Made by a program: the position numbers and the translations under genes. Shown here in pieces: positions 36,128-42,979 of a stretch of DNA of 64,000 nt. This stretch comes from DAOULY01 sp034414595. GTDB lineage: Bacteria; Chloroflexota; Dehalococcoidia; SZUA-161; JAUWZY01. The notes under the pieces were generated by a model. The model did not search any database. It worked only from the letters and a program-made list of their open reading frames with translations, and had not been told where the DNA came from. Positions within the stretch are counted from its first letter, which is position 1. Every line of letters starts with the position of its first letter. Location: contig DAOULY010000011.1 in the NCBI GenBank assembly GCA_034414595.1, positions 124,001 to 188,000 of the forward strand, read 5' to 3'.

Positions 36128-36946
36128 TTATTCCAACGCCCTATAGAGCCTGAGACTGTCCTCAAATTTAACTGACCTTGTATATCGTTCAACCATCTGG
36201 ATAGATTCCCATCTTCCTAGCCTCATGATATGGATGGAGTCTATGCCTCTCTTGGCCAATATGGAAGCGAATGTTCTGCGGAATGTGTGTGCGTTGCACG
36301 GCAAGCCTGTTTTTGCTCTGAGTCGCTTCAACATATCCTCGATGCCGTGCTTGTTTATGCCCCAGATGCTACCTCCGTTAGGGCTGTATTCGGATAGCCA
36401 CGCATTGAGCAGCTTTTGAGTAGTTGTTCCATATACTGCCATTGCCTCCTTCTTGCCCTTGCACCACACTCGGATTAGCCTATTGTCCCAGTCGATGTCG
36501 TTAGCCTTGATAGCAGCTAATTCAGTGAGGCGCAGTCCACTATCACCGAACAGGGAGATTATTGCTTTGTCTCTAACACATTCGACTTGCTCTATCAGAT
36601 ATGCAACTTGTTCAGTGGTTAGTGAGGGTAGTATCTTCTTTTCTACCTTAGGAGGGTCTATGAGTAGTATGGGATTGCGTTGAGGGTCAAGTTCGAATCC
36701 AGATTTAGGGGAGTATAGCCACCTGTAGAAGGTTCGGAGCACTCTATAGTAGGCATGTTTGCCACCATTACTGCATGGGAGTGAGTTTAGAAATCGCTGA
36801 ATGTCCTGTCCGGTGACTCCGGTACCTATGACAGACCTTGCTCGATTGATATAGCCTGTATAGCATTCTATCGTACGTGGTGACAGCCCAAGTCTTCTGG
36901 ATTTGAGGAATTTCGTTAACAAGTCAGCTACGAAATTGAGCTTCAA
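36128..36946 (-). CDS. Tyrosine recombinase/integrase
   Basis: About 272 residues, single catalytic domain behind a SAM-like core-binding domain (LGLSPRTIECYTGYINRA). Catalytic residues: Arg in SGLRLTELAAIK, His-x-x-Arg in NAHTFRRTFAS, a Trp in the third position (LGRWESIQ) and the nucleophile Tyr in MVERYTRS. The frame runs through attR without a stop up to 37051; starts possible within the element are TTG at 36946 or 36922, neither with a good ribosome site. In the excised circle the upstream sequence changes, so expression may depend on excision. It is the probable integrase for tRNA-Sec. Confidence 0.88.
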   Translation of the reverse strand: MKLNFVADLLTKFLKSRRLGLSPRTIECYTGYINRARSVIGTGVTGQDIQRFLNSLPCSNGGKHAYYRVLRTFYRWLYSPKSGFELDPQRNPILLIDPPKVEKKILPSLTTEQVAYLIEQVECVRDKAIISLFGDSGLRLTELAAIKANDIDWDNRLIRVWCKGKKEAMAVYGTTTQKLLNAWLSEYSPNGGSIWGINKHGIEDMLKRLRAKTGLPCNAHTFRRTFASILAKRGIDSIHIMRLGRWESIQMVERYTRSVKFEDSLRLYRALE

Positions 36947-37006
36947 ATCCGTTGTGGGGCATGTTGAATGTCCTTGGTGGGTTCGACTCCCATGCGCTCC
37001 CGCCAG
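36941..37006 (+). repeat. attR: second copy of the 66-bp tRNA-Sec repeat
   Basis: Exact copy of 29614-29679, lacking the tRNA 5' third, so it is not a functional tRNA. Confidence 0.95.
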
Positions 37007-37019
37007 CTCTTTGCTTGTC

Positions 37020-37085
37020 TTTTGCAGCTTCAGGCTACCCTCAAACCTCATTGACCCCGGTGCGGCGTTCTACCAGTAGCGATTC
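37020..37085 (-). pseudogene. Frameshifted remnant of another integrase C-terminal end
   Basis: Minus-strand frames read LVERRTG and, shifted, SMRFEGSLKLQKT. Together they match MVERYTRSVKFEDSLRLYRA of the intact integrase. It lies just outside attR, as expected from an older element that once occupied the same site. Confidence 0.6.
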
Positions 37086-37207
37086 AATACATCATCCCGG
37101 CGTGCTATAATTACTGCAAGCTAACGGATTCAATACGAGGCAATGTGCGACTCGTACCATAAGCAAGTTACCGTGGGCACATTATAGGCACAAAGCGACA
37201 CAAAATC

Positions 37208-37813
37208 ATGAACAGAGATGAGAGTTCTGAGGCTTTGCTTCCAAAGTATGATGTGTCGATTTCGATAAAGAAAGCAAACATAGTCGTTATTTCTACTGTA
37301 TTCCCAATAGTAGGCATATTCTTTGTCTTGCCTTTTGCTTTGATTTGGGGGCTTGATAGTCTAATGGAGGGAATTGGCAGTTTTGGTGCCCCTTGGAGTA
37401 TATTCCCCGCATTGATTCTGGGAACTGTGGTCCATGAATTGCTTCACGGAGCTTGTTTTGCTTTTTGGGGAAAGACGACTTTCCGGGTCATAAAGTTTGG
37501 AATAAAATGGAAATCGTTGACACCTTATGCCGCCTGCAAGGTACCTATCTCCGCGAGAGCCTATAGAATAGCAGCGTTTACGCCTGGCTTCACAATGGGC
37601 ATTGTGCCTGCAGTTGTAGCGATCGCTATCGGTAACGGTTGGTTACTATGGTTTGGCACGGTATTCACGGCGGCTGCGGGCGGAGATTTCTTGGCCTTGT
37701 GGATGACAAGGAAGGTGGAATGGGAACAACTGGTGGAAGACCATCCTAAGCGGGTGGGTGTCATGTTCACGAAGCCTCTACCTGTGGCTAATTTGCTGAC
37801 AGCCTTCTTCTAA
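37208..37813 (+). CDS. DUF3267-type membrane zincin
   Basis: 201 residues with several hydrophobic helices (IVVISTVFPIVGIFFVLPF, then after the motif FTPGFTMGIVPAVVAIAIG) and the zinc-protease motif VVHELLHGACF (HExxH) in a helix, followed by a conserved region with FGIKWKSLTPYAACK. This matches the DUF3267 'putative zincin peptidase' family, a membrane protein of unknown substrate. It lies immediately beyond attR. Confidence 0.82.
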   Translation: MNRDESSEALLPKYDVSISIKKANIVVISTVFPIVGIFFVLPFALIWGLDSLMEGIGSFGAPWSIFPALILGTVVHELLHGACFAFWGKTTFRVIKFGIKWKSLTPYAACKVPISARAYRIAAFTPGFTMGIVPAVVAIAIGNGWLLWFGTVFTAAAGGDFLALWMTRKVEWEQLVEDHPKRVGVMFTKPLPVANLLTAFF

Positions 37814-38079
37814 GAGTCCATAAGCGGAAACGCCCAACGCCAGCTTTAAATCACCAAGTACCCACAGCCGTGCCCCCACAGTTTGATGTAACACCCCCAT
37901 TTATTCCGATACAGGGTTGTCATACGGTTGAGTACCATATATCTAAAACAATGGAGTGGTGTCATGTTAATCCCAACTTATGGTCGAACCTTAATGGCCC
38001 ATTTTTATGACCCTTTTAGCCTATGCTTGCCCAACACAAGGTTATATGATGTTTTTTGGGAAGGGGGTGTCAAGTGTTA

Positions 38080-38169
38080 ATGTTGCATTGGCTGGTTTTG
38101 GCGGCGACTCTTGTTCTTACGGGGATCTTCTTTGCACTTTGGTGGAAGGGTGGGAAGCAGCTTTACTAA
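38080..38169 (+). CDS. Possible single-helix membrane mini-protein (29 aa)
   Basis: ATG at 38080 (or GTG at 38074) behind AAGGGGGTG. The product is one hydrophobic helix, LHWLVLAATLVLTGIFF, followed by ALWWKGGKQLY and a stop. The clean helix with a basic end and a good ribosome site argue for a real small protein; the short length keeps confidence low. Confidence 0.35.
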   Translation: MLHWLVLAATLVLTGIFFALWWKGGKQLY

Positions 38170-38273
38170 TGGCGTCACTTACCTCGGCCACATGAATTCT
38201 GCATCCACTTCTCACTTTACGGTCATCGAAAAATAGGATGGACTGGGGCGAAGAACCGCGTACCAAGCTGGCG

Positions 38274-38301
38274 TTGACAGGTTAGCCCATCACATTATAA
38301 T
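38274..38301 (+). promoter_or_regulatory. Promoter of the matrixin-like protease gene
   Basis: TTGACA (38274-38279), 16-bp spacer, TATAAT (38296-38301); AGAAAGGGGG ribosome site follows before the ATG at 38339. Confidence 0.75.
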
Positions 38302-38338
38302 AAAGCTGTAGTTTATAGTAGAAAGGGGGTGAAAAGAG

Positions 38339-39094
38339 ATGAAGAAAGTATTAATAGGGCTGCTTATGACGGTTCTGGCGTTAGCCATATCTATACCTGC
38401 AGCAATTGCCGCACCGGTAGGCCCCGATCTGGAGCAGGTGGTGACATACTACGCCAAGCCTGACGTGCCGCCAGGGCAAGATAAAAAGCAAGAACCCAAG
38501 CAAGTGCCAGATTACTGGGAGCTTATGGGGCCAAGCTGGGATCTCAGCGGATATCCAGCCGGAATAGACTATGTGATCGATCCCGACGGTGCTCCTGCCG
38601 GAGCTGTGTCTGAGATAGCGGCTGCCTTCGAGGCCTGGGATGCGGCGACCTCTGCAGAGCTGTTCAACGATGTTTATGACGTAGACAGCACAGTGAATCC
38701 ATCGCTCGACCTCCCTGATGGCGTGAATACGGTAACGTGGCGCCCAATACAAGAGGAAGGCGTTGTGGCTGTGACGTACGTCTGGTTTCGCGATTGGGAC
38801 GGCAGCGAAAGTCCATCACCGGGTGATGAGATCGTAGAATTCGAGATGATCTTCAACGACTTGCTCCCGTGGGGCATCGATCCAGATGGTGAGGGCCGGA
38901 AAAAGATGAGGAATGCCTACGATGTGCGCAATGTGGGCACACATGAGACGGGCCACGTTGTTGGCTTGGACGACTTGTATCATCCTCTGTACAAAGAGCT
39001 CACCATGTACGGATATACCAAGACAGGGGAGACAAAGAAGATCTCTCTGGAAATAGGCGACATCCACGGCTGCCAGGAGCTATACGGCGAATAG
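38339..39094 (+). CDS. Secreted matrixin-like metalloprotease
   Basis: 251 residues with a clear Sec signal peptide (KKVLIGLLMTVLALAISIPAA, cut near AIAAP). The zinc site THETGHVVGLDDLYHP fits HExxHxxGxxD of metzincins, and LTMYGY can serve as the Met-turn. The region before it (FEAWDAATSAELF) matches the start of M10/M12-type catalytic domains. It should be exported. Own promoter and terminator, so it is a single-gene unit in the accessory region. Confidence 0.82.
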   Translation: MKKVLIGLLMTVLALAISIPAAIAAPVGPDLEQVVTYYAKPDVPPGQDKKQEPKQVPDYWELMGPSWDLSGYPAGIDYVIDPDGAPAGAVSEIAAAFEAWDAATSAELFNDVYDVDSTVNPSLDLPDGVNTVTWRPIQEEGVVAVTYVWFRDWDGSESPSPGDEIVEFEMIFNDLLPWGIDPDGEGRKKMRNAYDVRNVGTHETGHVVGLDDLYHPLYKELTMYGYTKTGETKKISLEIGDIHGCQELYGE

Positions 39095-39120
39095 TTGGAG
39101 AAGTATAGCAGAGAGCTAAG

Positions 39121-39156
39121 AGAAAGGAGAGGGAATCGTTTCCCTCTCCTTTCCTA
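39121..39156 (+). terminator. Hairpin terminator after the protease gene
   Basis: AAAGGAGAGGGAA pairs with TTCCCTCTCCTTT around TCGT. The T-run is short, so it may work in both directions. Confidence 0.7.
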
Positions 39157-39299
39157 TTCCTTCACCGCAAATTTATACTCGCTCATGATTATATTCCTCC
39201 AATCTGAGTCTGGCGTGTTATAATGTTGCCGAGGATTTGCCCTGTGGGGCTTGATCCCTAGTAGCGTGCAATAGAGACCAGAGAAGAGGAGTCTCACCT

Positions 39300-40187
39300 A
39301 TGAGGTTGTTCAGGAAACCGGATGAAGCAGAGCAGCACTTCAAGCAAGCCAGGCGCTACGCAGACCCGGACAGGAAGGAGTTTGACCTGAGGCAGGCAAT
39401 CGAGGAGTTCAGACAGGCCATCACTCTGAAGCCTGAAGAAGCCGGGTATTATGCTGAATTAGGGCTCACTTATCTGCGAGTCCCTGAACTGGCAGTTATC
39501 CGGCAGGTCGATGTCCCGTTCTGGCTTCGTGAATCAGCAAACCGGGCACTTCCTGAACTCGAAAAAGCTGCTGCAATTTCCGAGCATGTGGCGAGAAGAA
39601 TTGAAGACGAGGTCCTGGGAGCAATAGATTACCAAAGCCTCACACTCACTGAGCAGGAGGAGGTGGCATTGAAGATTGATAACAAGCTCAAAGAGTCTGG
39701 CTGGGAACCGTATTCGGGGCTGCCTGCACTCAGTCACCTGTGCCTTGGCGAGCATGAAAAGGCAATCCGGGCGGTCACAGGATTCAAGGAGGGGTGGGAG
39801 GAATCACTGCCGAAGGAGAATGTGAGTCTGATCTTCAATGTGATGCAGTTACAGAGTCAATCTGACGGGTGGCGCTCGGTGGATGGAATAGATAAGTATT
39901 TTGGAATGCATTTAGGCAGTCTCGGGGTTAGCATTGCCGGAGATGGAGAAGGAGAGCCGGGCGACTTCGCCGAGTTAATAGAAGCGGGCGGTTGGACCGA
40001 TGCCACGGCTTTGGGTATCCTGGACCAGGAGCAAAGTCCTGAAGAGGCGAGGGAGCATCTTCAGCAGGTGGTTACGTATCGCAACCTCGGCAAGTATAAG
40101 GATGCTGATATTGAGCTGCAACAGGCCCGCCAGATTGCTCCTGACTTGGCGTGGTGGTATCGCACCTTGTGTGAGCTGGCGTCATAG
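39300..40187 (+). CDS. TPR-type helical repeat protein
   Basis: 295 residues. TPR-like helix pairs appear at the N-terminus (RQAIEEFRQAITLKPEEAGYYAELGLTYL split over two helices) and C-terminus (YRNLGKYKDADIELQQARQIAPD). The centre (about 70-230) has no recognised domain. No signal peptide or membrane segment. Such proteins are scaffolds for protein-protein contact; partner unknown. Confidence 0.7.
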   Translation: MRLFRKPDEAEQHFKQARRYADPDRKEFDLRQAIEEFRQAITLKPEEAGYYAELGLTYLRVPELAVIRQVDVPFWLRESANRALPELEKAAAISEHVARRIEDEVLGAIDYQSLTLTEQEEVALKIDNKLKESGWEPYSGLPALSHLCLGEHEKAIRAVTGFKEGWEESLPKENVSLIFNVMQLQSQSDGWRSVDGIDKYFGMHLGSLGVSIAGDGEGEPGDFAELIEAGGWTDATALGILDQEQSPEEAREHLQQVVTYRNLGKYKDADIELQQARQIAPDLAWWYRTLCELAS

Positions 40188-40224
40188 GCTTAGCTTCCAT
40201 CCAAGCTGGGGCTGGGGTGGTGGA

Positions 40225-40866
40225 ATGGGAAGGGAGCTTAAGGTTCTGATGGCAAATCGACGCAAGAAAGCCAAGTCCTTGATAGATTTGGACGATGCAA
40301 TCAATAATTTGGAACTCGGTGTTAAGGCATTCCATAGCGGACAAACATCAGCATACAGAATCGTAGCGACTCAATTGCGAATCCTGTTATGCGATTCCAT
40401 TAAAGGTAGGGATAATTCGCTACTGCCCAGAATATTTGGGCATGTTAGACTACACCCAATATTAGCATCCGTCACCCAAGAGCTGGATAGGGAATGGGAA
40501 GCGAAATTCGGATATCTGCTTAGTGAGCGTGTGGATTTTCAATTGCCTGGCGTCCTCCGTTTTGATGGAAAAGGCGGCTCAACAATCGAAGAGCTATTCG
40601 ATGAAAGGAGAGAGCCAATAGATTTGGTTAAATGGCTAGACCAAATGACATTCAGCAAGGAAATCACAATCCGAGAACTAATTAGGTCCGTTGCCAACAA
40701 AGAAGCTGCTCATTCAGATGAGGACTATGGAAGAACCTTAAGGAAGACGCAATCAGTCAAACTACCTGACCAAGACATTCATGTCAAGTTCATTGTTGGG
40801 ATTGGGGAGTACATTTTAAAGGTACTCAAATCTCAAATGACTGAATTGGACACCAAGTACACATGA
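40225..40866 (+). CDS. Hypothetical protein (213 aa)
   Basis: Start at ATG 40225, with an alternative at 40249. The frame also runs back through the preceding gene, but in another phase. Contains AYRIVATQLRILLCDSI, a conserved-looking N-terminal helix, and SVANKEAAHSDEDYGRTLR near the C-terminus. The 'Q.R.LL.d' and 'H..e' pattern resembles HEPN-like or abortive-infection helical proteins, a weak impression only. No known family assigned. Confidence 0.6.
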   Translation: MGRELKVLMANRRKKAKSLIDLDDAINNLELGVKAFHSGQTSAYRIVATQLRILLCDSIKGRDNSLLPRIFGHVRLHPILASVTQELDREWEAKFGYLLSERVDFQLPGVLRFDGKGGSTIEELFDERREPIDLVKWLDQMTFSKEITIRELIRSVANKEAAHSDEDYGRTLRKTQSVKLPDQDIHVKFIVGIGEYILKVLKSQMTELDTKYT

Positions 40867-40900
40867 GATAGCCTGCTTTGTTATTTGACTTTAGCTCAGA

Positions 40901-41779
40901 CTAGGCACTACGAGCGAATTTGGGGCATTTGTGGAGTGATTGTATATTGGCTACTATCGGCCTCGATTGCCTCGATTCTTTTCTGCTGACTGTGGCTGTT
41001 AGCAGAACGTTGAACTTGTCGCTTTCTGCCCCGTAGTGAGCCTTGGCATGGCAGTTTGGGCACAATGCTGCCACCCATACAGGGTCATCCGGGCCACCAT
41101 CCGATAATTTTCTGATATGATGCGGCTCGAGGAACGGTAAACCAGCCGGTGTATTGAATGGTGCGGGCTTGTTGCATCCCTCACAGATTCCATTCGCCCT
41201 CCGCAGTACATAGGCTCTTATGGCCTTGCTACGCTCTCTGATAGCCACCTGGCGGGTATTTGTATCAGTCTGTTCTGATGCTTCAGCTAGTGCCTTTTCC
41301 CTGAGTTCCTCAAGAGAGGCAGTGAACTCCAATGAAGAAAGTTGTGTATATGGAGGCACTAAAGCTCTCTCCACAGGCAGAAGTTCGAACACGATTACCT
41401 TGCGAACGTGACTATTAACATCTGGGCCCTCTTTGACTTGGTAGCCCTGGCAGAGCATTTGGCCAATGTATTCAACCTTCCCCTTCCCAACATATTTAAA
41501 CAGATGAAGATCCTTACCATGAGATATAGAGTTCCTTATAGCAGCATTCCCCTTCGTGAATTGCATATCTCCTGCCTGACCTTCGCCTGTGTACAGGAAA
41601 GTGTCGTCTGGAGTCTCCATGTCGTAGTAGCCGTAACGTTCACCGGTTATACCTGTGAACAGAAAAACGAAGGGCCAATTTCGTGGTGTGCTTATCCCAC
41701 CTTGGCGTTGTCCCCCAAACTGAGCATGCAGGGCTTTACGTGCGTATATATCACCGATGCGAAATAGGTCGCTCTTCAT
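40901..41779 (-). CDS. HNH restriction endonuclease with SRA/YDG-like N-terminal domain
   Basis: 292 residues. The N-terminal ~150 residues resemble the SRA-like reader of McrA-type enzymes (YGYYDMETPDDTFLYTGEG, GDMQFTKGNAAI, then LHLFKYVGKGKVEYIG). The C-terminal HNH nuclease has CEGCNKPAPF, FLEPHHIRKLSDGGPDD and ALCPNCHAKAHYG, with the His-Asn-His metal site and two zinc-binding CxxC pairs. Such fusions cut modified (methylated or phosphorothioated) foreign DNA as type IV restriction. No methyltransferase is adjacent, as expected for type IV. It lies alone, with its own promoter. Confidence 0.85.
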   Translation of the reverse strand: MKSDLFRIGDIYARKALHAQFGGQRQGGISTPRNWPFVFLFTGITGERYGYYDMETPDDTFLYTGEGQAGDMQFTKGNAAIRNSISHGKDLHLFKYVGKGKVEYIGQMLCQGYQVKEGPDVNSHVRKVIVFELLPVERALVPPYTQLSSLEFTASLEELREKALAEASEQTDTNTRQVAIRERSKAIRAYVLRRANGICEGCNKPAPFNTPAGLPFLEPHHIRKLSDGGPDDPVWVAALCPNCHAKAHYGAESDKFNVLLTATVSRKESRQSRPIVANIQSLHKCPKFARSA

Positions 41780-41839
41780 GTTTTAGGTCTACTCTCCAAA
41801 GGCGGATAAATACCAGGGTTGTTTATATATCGTAGCTGC

Positions 41840-41868
41840 ATTATATCAAGTTACCATAAGCTACGCAA
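41840..41868 (-). promoter_or_regulatory. Promoter of the HNH gene, near copy of 36020-36048
   Basis: Minus strand TTGCGT (41868-41863), 17-bp spacer, TATAAT (41845-41840). Confidence 0.6.
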
Positions 41869-42088
41869 ACCTAAATTTGCATCCAAGCTGTGCTTGGGGT
41901 GTCGTATCTTGCCTGCCACGATGGCCCGTTTTATCGTAATATTTAGCCATTTGGGTCTTGTATAGGACGCTGCAGAATTGCAGAATTAGTTTAACAGTCT
42001 GTTGGAGTATTGCATCTGTTACGGCTGGTATTGGCCCTGCTCTGTGAATTAGAAGCGTCATGAGATGCGTTGAGAGGAGCGAAGAATC

Positions 42089-42463
42089 ATGAGAGGCGAA
42101 TTAGCTATTGCCATAGCCGAATTGAACGAGACTGTCGAGTTATTGAACGAAGCTATTGATTCTATCATCGAGGCACCGAGCTGTAGTCCTGACGAAATCA
42201 TCGAGAAGGTAGCGGGGAGAAATCCGTCTCTTATTGAGCAAGCTAAGGCAATGCAAGGACCGCCAAAGAACACTCTGGAGTTTTGGATGGAGTTCGGTTT
42301 CTGGAATATCTCGAAGCTGCGTGACAGATACGGACATATCTGGCCCAAAGTAGCAAGAGCTTATTGGAATTCAGACCTTATAAAAAGACTGGAGCCGGAC
42401 CGAACTGAGGACTTGGACACTACAAATCGTGAGGGATACCGAGTTCTGGCAGGACATATGTGA
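42089..42463 (+). CDS. Hypothetical protein (124 aa)
   Basis: 124 residues from the ATG at 42089 with GAGGAGCGAAG upstream. N-terminal helix LAIAIAELNETVELLNEAID, then EFWMEFGFWNISKLRDRYG. No recognised domain. It lies ~310 bp upstream of the divergent HNH gene; a link with that restriction gene cannot be shown. Confidence 0.6.
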   Translation: MRGELAIAIAELNETVELLNEAIDSIIEAPSCSPDEIIEKVAGRNPSLIEQAKAMQGPPKNTLEFWMEFGFWNISKLRDRYGHIWPKVARAYWNSDLIKRLEPDRTEDLDTTNREGYRVLAGHM

Positions 42464-42474
42464 GCACTGTAATT

Positions 42475-42560
42475 ACACTATCGCCCTCTAAAGCTTCGGG
42501 CTATCCTCGAACCTCATCCTCACGACAGCGGCGCTTTATAGAACTTCAAGGTGTCATTGA
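42475..42560 (-). pseudogene. Two adjacent integrase C-terminal remnants
   Basis: On the minus strand, TFNDTLKFYKAPLS and a stop (42518-42560) is followed at once by RMRFEDSPKL-stop-RAI (42475-42515). Both match the end of the intact integrase at 36128 (SVKFEDSLRLYRAL). The first is a close copy of the remnant at 36075-36118. Confidence 0.6.
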
Positions 42561-42674
42561 AGGTGATATAACCCATATGGGCTATCTCGAACCACCTCTT
42601 TGGTGCATCCGTCAATCCGCCTTTTGCACGATATTCTTCCCAGCTTTGCCACTCTATCATAGACATGAGCAGCA

Positions 42675-42899
42675 ATGAAACACGACAAGGACTCATACAG
42701 AGGCAAGGTTATCATCATCAACGATAGGCCTAGTGTAGGCAAGCGCCTGGCTAGACGCCTGACGGAGATGGGGTACCACTATACCTTTGTCCAGACCGTC
42801 GATGAGGCAGCTGACCTTCTCGAACATGCAGACTTTGACGTTGTTCTATATACCCCTGAGTTCCCCGTTGTTCACCGGAAGGCCTATATCGCCTCATAA
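42675..42899 (+). pseudogene. Truncated response-regulator receiver domain
   Basis: 74 residues covering only the first half of a receiver: VIIINDRPSVGKRLARRL, then FDVVLYTPEFPVV at the phospho-acceptor position, where the expected Asp is Tyr or Thr. The frame then ends in sequence belonging to an integrase remnant. The Thr/Lys half of the domain is missing, so it cannot be a normal phospho-receiver. Probably a gene cut by recombination. Confidence 0.6.
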
Positions 42900-42979
42900 A
42901 GTCTCAGGCTATCCTGAAACCTCACCGACCCCGTGTAGCAATCCACCATCCGGATTGATTTCCATCTTCTGAGTCTCAT
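42895..42979 (-). pseudogene. Integrase C-terminal remnant abutting the selB stop
   Basis: Minus-strand frame MRLRRWKSIRMVDCYTGSV followed by RFQDSLRLYEAI and a stop, matching the intact integrase (MRLGRWESIQMVERYTRSV...). The likeness begins exactly at the ATGA that overlaps the selB TGA. The tyrosine of the active site is retained in this fragment. Confidence 0.7.

Larger units (their letters stand above)
29614..37006. mobile_element. 7.3-kb integrative element inserted in tRNA-Sec
   Basis: Bounded by an exact 66-bp repeat of the tRNA-Sec 3' part (29614-29679 and 36941-37006). A tyrosine integrase lies at the right end, reading away from attR, and an excisionase-like gene plus a Cro-like gene lie at the left end. 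Between them are an unrecognised 434-aa gene, three small genes, a primase-like gene, a small HTH gene and a surface-protein cargo gene. The left copy keeps the tRNA intact, so the selenocysteine tRNA stays functional after insertion. No conjugation or capsid genes are seen; it may be a replicating integrative plasmid or satellite. Confidence 0.88.
37814..38338 (+). other. Largely non-coding segment with one possible micro-ORF and a promoter
   Basis: 525 bp. It contains the micro-ORF at 38080-38169 and a promoter at 38274-38301 for the protease gene. The rest shows no gene-like frame and no tRNA. Confidence 0.4.

Noticed and set aside
36128..37051. Integrase start at ATG 37051
   Set aside because: That start lies outside the element, beyond attR, inside a remnant of another integrase; the native start should be in or next to the att site.
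41861..42061. Minus-strand frame containing YYDKTGHRGRQD
   Set aside because: Overlaps the HNH promoter block, no family resemblance, no ribosome site.
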